From the NCBI GenBank assembly GCA_028023455.1, contig JAQFVV010000020.1, positions 3,581,092-3,645,091 on the forward strand: DNA of 64,000 bases, written 5' to 3'. The notes below the pieces were generated by a model that ran no database searches, was not told the DNA's origin, and worked only from the letters and a program-made list of their open reading frames with translations. This stretch comes from Epiperipatus broadwayi (lineage: Eukaryota > Onychophora > Udeonychophora > Euonychophora > Peripatidae). The translations under genes were made by a program, and so were the position numbers. This document shows positions 1-10,133 of this stretch, one piece after another; position 1 is the first letter of the stretch; each line of letters starts with the position of its first letter.

Positions 1-613
1 ATTTTTATGTGTTTTAGCGTGAAAACAGCGCCATCCAGTGGGATATGGTGGCTCATCAACGAAGTTTTCTCCCAAAGCTTTTTTTCTAAACCAAAATTAA
101 AAGGCAAAAATGGCATCCCTCATAATTTTTTTATTTTTTATACCAGTGCTAATTCAAGATTAGACACAAAAGATGCAGGTACTTTTATCTAATATTACAA
201 ATTAATTTAAACAAAACAAAAATGCATTTTTTTGTTTAAAAAATATAAATAAGAATGACAAGAAATAAATAACTTGCATCTTATAGAAGAAAAAAATTTC
301 ATCTAAGAACTTTTGCTTATATTATTTCTTTCCTTTTTTCTTTTTAATATACTTATGTTAATTTGTGAGTGAAAAGCTTGCAAAGAGTAGCTTTATTTTA
401 AATTAAATGGGGTCTAACTAATTTGAACAACACACATTATTTTTCTATGAGAGCCATGATTCTGATGAACTTCTCAAAAATGCACTCAGCTGAATCTATA
501 TCATCAAAGAAAAAAAGAAAAACCTTTTCATTACAGTCAGAAAAATATTTTTGAAAATTTTGAATTACACACACACACATATATATATATTATTGTAATA
601 AGTAATAACTGAA
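1..613. other. AT-rich DNA, no gene seen
   Basis: No conserved protein motif or RNA gene is visible. A 61-codon frame at 7-192 has no recognisable domain and is most likely chance. A short CA/TA microsatellite lies near 570-592. Confidence 0.5.
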
Positions 614-880
614 ATGCAGGCTTATTATATACCTGCATCAATATATTTAATATATAGGGTATATGAGCACAGACTTTCACACAACCCACCATTCACCACT
701 CAATCTCATAACACTGACATACTTGAACACATATATGTCGAAAAAATAAATAATCACCAATATACGTATTTCATGCTAAACCAGCAATCACCAGTTGGTC
801 CAGATTATCTTCTCTACACATATATGCAATAAATGCTCAGATATATATTAAGATAACTAATCTTCAAAACTTTTAATTAT
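614..880 (-). repeat. FB-1 repeat, single arm
   Basis: This stretch is the reverse complement of a repeat arm that recurs at 14,055, 18,330, 35,945, 41,409 and 59,000. Shared landmarks are CCAGTTGGTCCAGATTAT, a terminal GAGCACAGACTTTC block and the phrase ending ATTAAGATAACTAATC. Only one arm is present here, whereas the 41.4-kb copy is a complete fold-back. It codes for nothing recognisable. Confidence 0.65.
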
Positions 881-882
881 TT

Positions 883-972
883 GTGTGATGTGATGTATGT
901 GATGTATTTGGCTTCTCCTTAAACGAAGTCAAGAATATCTCAGCAATTATGCCCAGATAAACCTGTTAGCCA
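883..972 (-). repeat. 3' tail of the CR1-like LINE, 5'-truncated copy
   Basis: This 90-bp block is almost identical to the 3' end of the LINE at 6,491-6,572 and to 36,838-36,923. Read on the minus strand it contains ATCTGGGCATAATTGCTGAG and ends in a short CATCACAT repeat. It is best read as a severely 5'-truncated insertion or a SINE sharing the LINE tail. Confidence 0.7.
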
Positions 973-1545
973 AAAAAAGTGGAAGTGATGACCTCTCACG
1001 GAGTTCTGTAGCATCAAAAACCAATAAAAAGATAATCATTCTGTTTTAGGACTCTGTTGTCATATAAGATTGATTTTTGACTTAGGTTTTTAAGTTGTTG
1101 TTTTTTTAAGTTAAAGTGTGAATTTTGTAAATTGTTTTAATTTATGTATAGACTAAATGTTCTGCAGACACCATTTTTGACGTTACATAACTCAGTGAGA
1201 GGTAGTTACTTCTGGTTTGCAATTACATATATATTTAACAGCTATACTTATTTATTATTAGAATTATTAAAAACTAATATTTCACTTAATGTTCAGATGT
1301 TGATAAAAAGTAAAATTTGTTCTTCATCCTTTGAATATATTAATGATAATTGCAGAACATTTAGTCTGTACATAAATTAAAACAACAGACAAAATTCATC
1401 ATGTAATATAAAAACCAAGTCAAAAATTAAGCTTATATAACAACAGAACCCAAAGATAGAATAGTATTATTGTATCTTTTTATTGGTTTTTGATGTTACA
1501 TAACTTATGGGAGGTAGATACTTCCACTTTACAATTATTGTATAT
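973..1545. repeat. FB-2 fold-back element
   Basis: The left arm (about 975-1,170) and right arm (about 1,330-1,545) are imperfect reverse complements. Both carry CATCAAAAACCAATAAAAAG near their outer ends and GACTAAATGTTCTGCA near the inner ends. The spacer repeats part of the outer-end motif (GTTACATAACTCAGTGAGAG). No transposase is visible. The left end abuts the LINE tail at 972 with no gap. Confidence 0.65.
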
Positions 1546-2199
1546 ATATTGTCACAATATGCCTAGACAACTACTTTGAAGAAAGCCCGAGGACCATATT
1601 GCAGCACAAAAGTCATTATCATCGTCATCAACTATTATCAATCCACTACAGGATGAAAGTTTCTCCAAGTTCAATCCACTTTCTCTGATCTCTATAGCTC
1701 TCTTCTCTACATCACTCCCATGCATTTCTTTATTTTATCCATCCATCTCACATGGGATCTCTTTCTGGGTTACAATTTTTTGGAATCTAGTTTAAGATTT
1801 CAACTGCCCATCTATTATCATCTCTTCTAGAAATATGTCCAGTCCAATTCCAATTCAGTTTTTTAATTCTTTCAATGATATGAGTAACACCTGTTTGTTC
1901 TCTTACCTATGTATTTCATTTTGGATCTCTTCATATTATTCCACCATGCATATCTCCATATTTCTTTGAGTGGTCTGAAGTATCTGTATTGATCTTTTGT
2001 TAAGTGTCCAAGTCTCAGATCTATAAATAAAAAGTAATAAAACACATTTACTAAAAATCATCCTTTTCAAAGCATATTTCCTTTTAATATTATTTCTACC
2101 AAAAAGACTTCAACTAAGTTTAATTCTATGATTAATTTCATCCATTATATTTTGATCTGTAATAATAATATGATCAAGGTATTTGTAGTTGTTAACTTG

Positions 2200-3354
2200 T
2201 TCTAACTCATTATTATCAATCTATATTTTTATTTTTTGAGAAAATTCTTTGAACATTATTTTAGTCTTTTTAATATTTACCTTTAGTTCTACTTTTTTAC
2301 TTTCATCAGATAACTTGCAACATTCTAAAGCATTATTTACAAAAACAGTTACATTATCTGCTAAGTCTAAATGACTTAAATAATCATTTACTTTGATTCA
2401 TTTAGCATTTCATTTGAACCCACAAAATACTTCTTACAACACTGCTATAAAACGTTTTGGAGATATGGAGTCCTCCTATCTGACACCCATCTCAATATTA
2501 ATCTTTTTATTGTCATTATGCAGTCTAATTATTGCTGTTGCATTTTTATAAATATTCTTCAGAATATGATAATATTCTGGGTCTATACCTTGATGATCTA
2601 ATGCTTTAATCACTGAAGAAATGTTTATAGGATCAACTGCCTTTTTATAATCTACAAATCTGAAGCATAATGGCAACTCATATTCATTTGTCCTTTCTAT
2701 AACTTCTCTCAATACCTGAATATGATCTACTGTACTAAAACCACTTGTAAATCCAGCTTGTTCTCTTGGTTGATGGAAATCCAATGTTCTCTGAAGATGA
2801 GTTGTAATTATCTTGGTAAAAATTTTGTATAAAACTGATAAAAGGCTGATAGGTCTGTAATTTCTAATATCTTCTGTATCACCTTTTCTAAATATTAATA
2901 TTAATACTGCATTCTTCCAATCAACTGGTACATATTTACCATTTAAACATTTGGTATATAACTTTGCTAAAAAAAATTATATTTCTTCACCTGCTTCTTT
3001 TAATATGTCAATTATAATTCCATCATTACCTGGAGCTTTTCCTTTCTTCATAAATTTAATTGCATGTCTCACTTTTTCATTTAAAAGTCTGGGCAATTCG
3101 GAAGGTGTAATAGATATAGGAGGTAATTGTTTTTTATTACTATATAATTCTTGATAAAAGTCCTCGACCCATTTCATGATGTCATTTCTCTTTTTAATAA
3201 TAATTCCATCTTTTTTTCTTATTACATATATAAATTTTCTGCCAACACCAAAATGTTGTTTTACACTCTTAAGACTTTTATTCTCTTCTACAGCTTTTCT
3301 TGCTAGTTCACAGTTATACTTTCTTATATCATATTCAACTCTTTTCTGCACCAT
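2200..3354 (-). pseudogene. RTE LINE reverse transcriptase, decayed
   Basis: Two frames carry the reverse transcriptase. The segment 2,977-3,354 has the N-terminal KGKAPGNDGI block and a following LKEAGEE. The segment 2,476-2,784 has REQAGFTSGFSTVDHI and FVDYKKAVD, the palm motif that is usually FVDYEKAFD. Further downstream, at about 2,351-2,375, the catalytic FADD box reads LADN, so the second Asp is lost. The region 1,640-2,200 holds the remaining C-terminal part with many stops. The protein would have copied its own RNA at the target nick. At least two catalytic changes and several frameshifts make it inactive. Confidence 0.85.
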
Positions 3355-3502
3355 TTTACAAAATTAGAGATATTCAATTCTTTTTAATGCATCATTTTTG
3401 TATATCTTCATATTCCTTCTCTTCATCATAAATTCTCTAGTCTCTGTAGAAATTTTATTGGTCAATTGCTGCTTTTTCTACCAGCTATCTTTGTTGCAGT
3501 TT

Positions 3503-4079
3503 TTAAAAGTGATCAGTTATTTTCATATTAATTTCATTGAAATCTGAATCATGTTCAAAATCTACTAATACTTGAAACTGATTTGTAAGTTCTAATTTGA
3601 ATTCATTAGAATGTTTCTGAAGATTAGGAATATTAACTGTAAATGTTGTTTTTCTTAATAATTTTTGTCTCTCTAGTTTTGCATTAACACATATCTTAAA
3701 TCGATGATTACTTCCTGGATTAAATTTATTAAGAACATTACAATCTTGAAATATGTATTTTCTGTTAGTCAAAATATAATCCAATTCTGCTGTACCTTCA
3801 TTTGGATGCTTCCATGTCCATTTCCTTTTAACATTTTTCTCAAAAAAAGAATTCATAATATAAAGTTTTTCTTTTTCTGCAAACTCCACAAGTCTATGTC
3901 CTCTCTCATTTCTATTACCATAACCAAAATTACCTACATCACTTTCATCTTTCATTTGCTTAGCAATTCTAGCATTAAAGTCTCCCATAACAATTTTAAA
4001 ATGTTGTTTACTCTGATCAAAAGTTTTTTGTACATCCATATAAAAATATTCTACCATTTCATCACTATGAGCACTTGTT
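3503..4079 (-). pseudogene. RTE LINE endonuclease, C-terminal part
   Basis: This encodes the second half of an apurinic/apyrimidinic-type endonuclease, which nicks target DNA for target-primed reverse transcription. Visible motifs are GDFNARI, then GNRNERG, KWTWKHPN, ELDYILTN and GSNHRF. In active RTE enzymes the last is normally GSDHR, so the catalytic Asp has become Asn (around 3,707). The frame continues the N-terminal part at 12,571-12,905. The break falls inside the YAPTS-HS segment, where the foreign element entered. The sequence resembles the proteins often mislabelled craniofacial development protein 2-like in invertebrate genomes. Function is lost. Confidence 0.85.
4064..4079. repeat. 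Target-site duplication, left copy
   Basis: ACTATGAGCACTTGTT here matches ACTATGAACACTTGTT at 12,571-12,586 in 15 of 16 positions. Both copies lie in the same RTE endonuclease codons, which shows that everything between them is an insertion. Confidence 0.85.
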
Positions 4080-4082
4080 TTT

Positions 4083-4088
4083 TTTATT
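4083..4088 (-). promoter_or_regulatory. AATAAA polyadenylation signal of the ORF1 element
   Basis: On the minus strand AATAAA is followed at once by A residues and then the target-site duplication. It marks the true 3' terminus of the inserted retroelement. Confidence 0.6.
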
Positions 4089-4441
4089 AAGGAAAAATGC
4101 AGGTGACTGATCACCCGCTACATGATGTAAATACATTTAGAAGAAATCTTGAGATCATACTACAGTCAATAACCCTAGTCTTCTCCATTGATTCATAAGA
4201 GTCTTTGAATTGCCAAGTCCTTTAATTAACAGATCCTTAGAACTTCATCCATGTTGCCATATTTTTGCATAAACTGCATCTATGGAATTCATACTTTAAT
4301 CCATTTCTGAATTTTTATCACTTTCCTGTTCTGAATTTTCTTCAAAATTTTTCTCTTGTGAGCTTATTTCTTCATCCTCTGTTTTTCTTCCATTTCATCA
4401 GTACACACAGGGCTATTACTAATTTGTTGCTGCATTTCCTC
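4089..4441 (-). other. 3' untranslated region of the ORF1 element
   Basis: This lies between the ORF1 stop and the AATAAA signal on the minus strand. It has no endonuclease or reverse transcriptase motif in any frame I could read. That is the main reason to think the element lacked ORF2 when it inserted. Confidence 0.5.
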
Positions 4442-5291
4442 TCAAGAGCCATCTACTTCCTCACTTCCAGAACTGTCACTATGAGCCTCATCGCTCCATT
4501 GCTCTTTTACATTATCAAGTTCTTCCACCAGATTATCAAACTTCTCTGAGATAACCTGCACTACTTCACCTTGCCTGCTTTCAGACCTGTCACTATGAGT
4601 CGCATCATTCCATTGCTCATCTACGTTATCAATTTTTTCCTCTGGATTATCTGCCTCTTCTAAAATTATCTGCCCTATCTCACTCTTGCTACATACATGC
4701 CCCTTCCAAAAAAGACATGCCCCTTTAGATTCAACAATACATTTGAAGATCATAGGATGAGCTAAAATATCATGTTGCATTAACTCTGGGTCATTGACTA
4801 TTTGACTTTCTGATTCAGTTTCCATCTCATCCCCTGACTCCTGTTGAGTGAGCTTCTTCTTCTGTTTTCTTTTCCTTTTTCTCTTTCTTCTTGTGAGACC
4901 CTTGGTTTTTTTTTCTTGCTCACCACACAGCTCAATGTTTGAGCCCACAACACTATTATCATCGGTTTGCGATCCAGAGCCATTCTGATTTTGCCTTTTG
5001 AAACTGGCACCTTGTGGTATTTTACCCATCTGAGTTGAACCGTTCTCACTTAGTTATCACTGAACATGTTGACTTATTTTAATTGACCAATTTCTTCTAA
5101 TGTGCCTTCAGATTGGTCAGTTCTACCTGAGCTGATTGTTTCTTTATCTCTTTGGCTGTCCCATCTTCAAATCTACTGTGCAAGGTTTCTTGATTTGCCT
5201 TGCAATGTAACTTATTTGTTTTCACTTTATCTTTTAAATGAGATTCTTCTACTTCCTGTTCTAATTGTTTATTTATAAGTGAAGGATACAT
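4442..5291 (-). pseudogene. ORF1 C-terminal region, basic patch then acidic tail
   Basis: This is the C-terminal part of the retroelement ORF1, read through two frames (5,097-5,291 and 4,442-5,029) separated by frameshifts and stops. After the zinc knuckle comes a charged helical stretch, then a strongly basic patch (RRKRKRKRKQKKK) that could bind RNA or direct nuclear import. After that comes a long acidic, serine-rich tail. The tail carries a near-duplicate unit, with EEKIDNVDEQWNDATHSD followed about 35 residues later by EELDNVKEQWSDEAHSD. It is collinear with the ORF1 body at 5,273-6,300. Its function beyond RNA binding cannot be stated. Confidence 0.6.
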
Positions 5292-6300
5292 TTGTGGAAT
5301 CCACTATAGCTTTCTCCACATTCTGTGCATAATCTTTTTGGACAGGCCCTAATTAAATGGCCAGTGTCTCCACATCCATAACACTGTGGTTGAATTCCCC
5401 AAATTACTATGTATATCGGGCTTTTATTCTGCTCAAGAACAGATGGTATATCCAGGGGACTGATACCTTTAGTCAGCCTCATCATAAATATTCCATTGTT
5501 GGATAGCAGCTGAATCCCTGCTCTTCTTTCCATTAGGAAAGTGAAACATTCAATAGAGCCAAACTGTACTAATAGTTCCTGCAATTCATCTTTTCTAAAT
5601 GCCACATGACAATTCCGCACCATACCTGTTATCAATCTTGGTCTTTTCAAATCAATTTCCACTAAATATTTTCCATCTAGAAACATTTGAGATCTTTTGA
5701 ATCTTTCTTTGGCTAAAGTGTTCTCAAATTCTATGGTGATGTATTTTTTATTAGGGTGATAGTAAACCCTTCTTATTGAATTAACAATATTTTAGTCCTT
5801 GATTAAGACAAATAGCTCATTTATTGGAAATATGAAAAGTTCACATTTTTTATTTGTTGTGCTCAATGTTAAAGTATACTGATTCTGGAAGCTAAGAAAG
5901 GAATTAAATAATTTCTGAGGAATTCTATTATTAAATTCATCATTGACTGATTGAAAGTCTTCTGGAATTAAATTACTTCTATCCTGATCAAAGCTGTTCA
6001 TTCTTGACTCAACATTATGATATATTAAGCCATTCTCAAATTTATTCTCATGGGAGAAGCCAGCATGATTAGTTTCCCCATATTTTGCATTGTTCAGATT
6101 GATTTCATGACCTCTGACCACTAGCTCTAGTTTTGTCTCATGGCCCATAACTCCCTGCTCCATTTGAAAGCCATTGGCATATGGGACATTGAAACCTTGC
6201 CATTTGGAAGTTTTAGTATCCATCTTTAACTTTTCTGCAAATGTTGGAAGTGTTAGTTCTGCATTATTGCTTTCACCAGCAGGTTTAACTGGATATACTG
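5273..6300 (-). pseudogene. LINE-type ORF1 body with CCHC zinc knuckle
   Basis: The frame at 5,792-6,223 runs through one in-frame TAA (5,792-5,794) into 5,273-5,686, so the two pieces are one protein. The C-terminal end has a clear gag-like knuckle CYGCGDTGHLIRAC, followed by CTECGESYSGFHKC, a second Cys/His cluster. Upstream, the segment FENTLAKERFKRSQMF and the block containing NCHVAFRKDELQELL resemble the RRM-like folds of retroelement ORF1 proteins; this is inference. Such proteins coat the element RNA. The N-terminal part lies at 11,956-12,384, displaced by the CR1-like LINE. Confidence 0.75.
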
Positions 6301-6490
6301 CTGGGCTTCTGTAACTTTTCCTCTATTTTTTTCCAAGCTTTGGCTTTTAATTGCCATGGTTTTGTCTAGATAATTACTTTGTGTACTTTTCCTGAGCTTT
6401 TTAGTTTGTCCTTCGGTATTTATTCTTGTATTGATCAGTGAAGAGTCTCTTCGGTAATATTTATCTTTGTTTCATTCCAGTTCTGCTTCT

Positions 6491-6572
6491 ATATGTGATG
6501 TGATGTATTTGGCTTCTCCTTAAACGAAGTCAAGAATATCTCAGCAATTATGCCCAGATAAACCTGTTAGCC
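6491..6572 (-). repeat. 3' tail of the CR1-like LINE
   Basis: This conserved tail is shared with 883-972 and 36,838-36,923. It ends on the minus strand in CATCACATCACAT, a short tandem repeat like the tails of CR1/L2-group LINEs. A tail shared by several copies is what the reverse transcriptase would recognise. Confidence 0.7.
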
Positions 6573-6685
6573 ATTTTATTCTCCATTCCCCACTCTTAAG
6601 TCTTTCCATATTCTGCCCCATCCCATTTCCACAACATAATCTTTGTCAACTCTATGGCCTTTATATCTAAATCCCCCTTATCTCT

Positions 6686-7188
6686 TCACAAACCCAACAT
6701 AAAAACTAATAACTCACTTTCTGTATAGTCACTTTGTTCATGTCTATTCTCCCATAACTTCATTATCTGTACCCTTTCTGTTTTCAAGCATTTACATTCA
6801 ATCAACAGATGCCTAATATTTTCTACACCTTCCTTACACAATTTGCACACTAAATTATCCATGGTTTTCCATTTAGATGTATATTCTCTTGTTGCTAAAG
6901 ATCCCATTCGAGCCTTAAATAATAAACTACTTTCCTTACTATTATCATAAATTAACTTGCATCCAATATTCCGTTTACTTCTATATATATTTAAACTCTT
7001 CTTACCCTCCATACTAGTTCTCCATCTCTCCAACTCCCTATTTTTATTAATGCTTCTATTCTTTTATCCCATTCCTTACCACTATAACTCTCAAGAATCC
7101 TCCTAACACAATCATCCCACCTTTTATACAAGTATACTGATATAAATTCTTTATCCAAATCTTTCGCATACTGCATTACCTTTCTCAC
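6686..7188 (-). pseudogene. CR1-like ORF2 C-terminal region with CCHC-type zinc motif
   Basis: Two overlapping frames cover the end of ORF2. The last carries NLVCKLCKEGVENIRHLLIEC, a C-x2-C-x8-H-x4-C arrangement found at the C-terminus of many LINE ORF2 proteins, where it probably binds nucleic acid. The upstream frame (6,991-7,188) has alpha-helical, Trp-rich sequence such as KRWDDCVRRILESY, typical of the region after the reverse transcriptase. A frameshift separates the two. The terminal residues FMLGL may be the original C-terminus. Confidence 0.75.
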
Positions 7189-7555
7189 CCATCGTTACCT
7201 GCCCTTTACTCATAACCCAATTGAACACTATTTTTGCTATTCTTTTACTATCCATAAACTGCAACCTACCAAACATTTTCATTTTACTTTTTGCATCTCT
7301 CATATAAAAACTTGACCATCCCATTTCTCATTGAATTGCCTCCTTTGCTGTCCACATCTCTGCATCTAATGCATGTCTTCCTACTTCTTTTTGTACTATC
7401 TCTAAATAATCTAAAAACTTTTACTAACACATAATGCATCATTACCATATGTTAACCCTGCTACTGCAACTACCTTCTATACTATTCTAGCTACATCATA
7501 TTTATTATATGAAAATATTGTTAGTTTGTTTACCAAACCCTTTCTTTTCTTTGGT

Positions 7556-8647
7556 TCATTTACCAATTTTTTTCTCCCATTCATCCAAGCAATTTTCCTG
7601 ATTACATAAGATGATTCCCATATATCTATATCTATCTACCACACTTAACTTTATATCCCCCAATAAAAATTCTACATCTTCTCTTTCCCAAGTATTAACC
7701 ATCATTATATTTGATTTTTCTTCACTAAATTTAATCCCCATCTCTTTACCCACCCTTGCACATGTCCTCAACATAATTTCCATACCCTCTCTTCTTTCTG
7801 CACACAAAAAGATATCATCTGTGAAAAAAAGACCCTACAAAATATATACTCCCTTGCCACCTATTAATGGTATCTCTACCCCTCTTCCTAGTCTTTCTAT
7901 TGCTTTCTCCATTTCACTCAAAAACAACAAAAACAAAATAAGTGACATAGGGCATCATTGCCTTAATCCCACCCCATTTTTAACTTTAACTGATTCTATA
8001 TCCCCTAACTGGAAAGTATAATAATTATTTTTATATAATTTCTTAATAATATTTACTAAAGCTTCATCCATTCCCAAATTGACTAACCTTACCCATAATC
8101 TATTTCTATTTACTCTATCATATGCTTTCTCTATATCTATAAAACTCATATATAATGATCTACCAGAATTCCTACTCATCTCCATAAGTTGTGTAACTAC
8201 AAACAAACTATTTCCTATACGCCTATCTGACCTAAATCCTCCTTGCATTTCCCCCACTACATTATTCTCTTCCATCCATTTTACAACTCTTCCAGCTATC
8301 ATATATGAGAAAATTTTATATAAAACTGATGTTACCGCTATCGGTCTATAATTATTTAACTTTCTATGATCCTTAACCTTTCCTTTAAATAATAATCTTA
8401 TTCTTATATTACTCCAGCTAACCGGAAAAACTGTCTTCTGTGCCATTTTATTAAAACATGATAATAACTTTGCTTTTGCTGTATGCCCTAAATTCAGTAC
8501 CATCTCTGCTGCCCATCCATCTAAACCTCTCGCCTTTCCACTTTTCAATCTCTTCCCTGCCTCATTCAATTCATTTTTTGTGAACCTAATATTCCCATTA
8601 CTAACTGCTTTCATTTTTTCGATCACTACTTCCTTCACATCTAACAT
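7556..8647 (-). pseudogene. CR1-like ORF2 reverse transcriptase
   Basis: A 230-codon open stretch (7,955-8,647) covers the fingers and first palm motifs: KSGKARGLDGWAAEM, NYRPIAVTSVLYKIF, GEMQGGFR, FIDIEKAYDRV (catalytic Asp present) and GVGLRQ. After a frameshift, the second catalytic box follows as FFTDDIFLCAE at about 7,805-7,830 with both Asp residues intact, then KEMGIKFSEEKSNIM and the thumb segment YRYMGIIL. The protein would synthesise cDNA on the nicked target. The catalytic residues survive, but frameshifts around 7,830-7,955 break the frame. It resembles invertebrate LINE proteins of the sort annotated as tick transposons. Confidence 0.88.
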
Positions 8648-8670
8648 TTTTTTCTATATCCATTACATAT

Positions 8671-9000
8671 CTATTTAAGATTCTCTCTACCTCTTCTATA
8701 GAGATACACTCTAATTTCCTCATCATTTATTAATACTATCTCTCTTTCCCCTACATTTCTTCTTTTAATGTAATTCCAAAATTTTTTATTCCCATCTCTT
8801 CGACTTTTATTAATATCCTCCAACAATTTACTATTTAACTTCATCCTCTCTCTATAATTATCCATTTTAGCCAACTTCTTCTTTTCTAAGTACTTTCCCC
8901 ATTTAGCATTAATATTATTTTCACTTTCTTTGTTCTTAATAGCACACTTATATTCTCTGCATGCTTCTTTCCTCTCTTTTACACTTTTACTAACTCTCAT
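8671..9000 (-). pseudogene. CR1-like ORF2 linker between endonuclease and reverse transcriptase
   Basis: This 109-codon frame has strongly charged helical sequence, including KFWNYIKRRN, a block common in the linker of CR1/Jockey-group ORF2 proteins just before the reverse transcriptase. A second frame at 8,997-9,179 continues it upstream. It is broken from both neighbours by frameshifts and has no catalytic motif. Confidence 0.65.
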
Positions 9001-9234
9001 TTTTTATTACTTTTATTCTTCTGCATATTTTCAACTAAAACCCTATTTGCCACTTTTTCTATTTCACCACACCAGTCCTTATACTCATCCACATCCAACT
9101 GCTCCATGGTTTCTTCAACTTTTATTTTATATTCTTCCAACTTATTCTTATCATTCACTCTCCATCCACATCTTTTCACTATTATTTCTACCTTTATTTC
9201 TATCCTCCATCACATTACTAACCATTTCTATTAC

Positions 9235-9900
9235 AATAAAATTATGATCACTATTAACATACTCTCTCTTCATTATCAAACACTTTAATTTTCCATATTT
9301 TATTCATTCCCTCTTTCTCTACCAATACATAATCTATTGTGTGAAATACATTATTCCTAGACCATGCGTATTGTCCCTCATACATATTTGATAAATTCTC
9401 AATGCTCAAATTTACTTTTTGACAAAATTCTTTCAAAAACTGACCATTCTTATTATCTAAATCATCAATTTCTTCAATATGTCTATTCATATCCCCTATA
9501 ACCATTATTCTCTTCCCCTTTTCTTTAAAAATTTGTATATCCTTAACTAGGCATTCATATATACTACTGTTCCACTCCATTACAGTTTGACTATTTCCAG
9601 TAGTTATATACACTACAGCCACCATCCATTCTTGTCTACCTAATCTTATTTCAAACCACAAATGCTCTTGACATTTAACAATATTTAAATATTTTCTCGA
9701 TATAACACCTATACCACCACCCTTTTTTTCTTTTTCTTTTCTGTTTACACCCTGCCATACCACCTATTCCAAAATATGTTCTTCTTTTCTTAGATGAGTT
9801 TCCACTACTGCTGAAACCTCCAGCTCTTCATTTTCAATTGCTTTATTTAATTCCAGCCACTTTTCTGGTCTCCTACCACCTTGCATATTCAAAAACCCAA
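9235..9900 (-). pseudogene. CR1-like ORF2 APE endonuclease
   Basis: Nearly all motifs of the LINE apurinic-type endonuclease are present. GFLNMQGG (about 9,880) supplies the first metal ligand, VVETHLR the catalytic Glu, GGGIGVI the next strand, VIGDMNRH the GDxN box, YAWSRN the Trp-Ser region, HTIDYVLV the Asp strand, and NSDHNF (about 9,240-9,260, in a shifted frame) the terminal Asp-His. One in-frame TAG lies between ETHLRKEEHILE and VVWQG, and a frameshift precedes SDHN. The enzyme would nick target DNA to prime reverse transcription. The decay is light compared with the RTE element. Confidence 0.85.
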
Positions 9901-10133
9901 TTTTAACAATTTTTTTCTTTCCTAACTATTCTTTTATAAATTCTTTTGATTCTTTCTTCTCCATTACATTTATAACAAACTTTCTTACCATTAATCTTAC
10001 AAAACCATTCCCTCTCCACATCTACACTTATATCTAAATCAACCATCTTTTGCTTATTTCTTATATCCCCTCCATTCGTCTTGTTTTTGATAATATTACA
10101 AATTTAAAAGCTCACCCCCCTTTAAAAGTTTCC
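9901..10133 (-). pseudogene. Start region of CR1-like ORF2
   Basis: Between the ORF1 stop (10,134-10,136) and the endonuclease lies a short charged segment containing a CxxC pair (KVCYKCNGEERIKRIYKRI). It is probably the N-terminus of ORF2 or an extra zinc-binding segment. Stops and shifts prevent fixing the start codon. Confidence 0.45.

Larger units (their letters stand above)
1605..4079 (-). mobile_element. RTE-type LINE, 3' portion
   Basis: This is the main body of a minus-strand RTE-clade LINE. It carries the C-terminal part of the APE endonuclease, the reverse transcriptase and the 3' end. The 3' end is a short GAT/GAC trinucleotide tail near 1,605-1,640, a kind of tail typical of RTE elements. 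The missing 5' part lies at 12,571-12,925, displaced by the 8.5-kb insertion at 4,080-12,570. Stops and frameshifts break the frame throughout, so the copy is dead. Fragments of the same family occur at 37.7-39.3 kb. Confidence 0.85.

Noticed and set aside
3704-4090. 128-codon plus-strand frame
   Set aside because: It is antisense to the RTE endonuclease, which has clear motifs on the minus strand.
7611-8021. 136-codon plus-strand frame
   Set aside because: It is antisense to the CR1-like reverse transcriptase.
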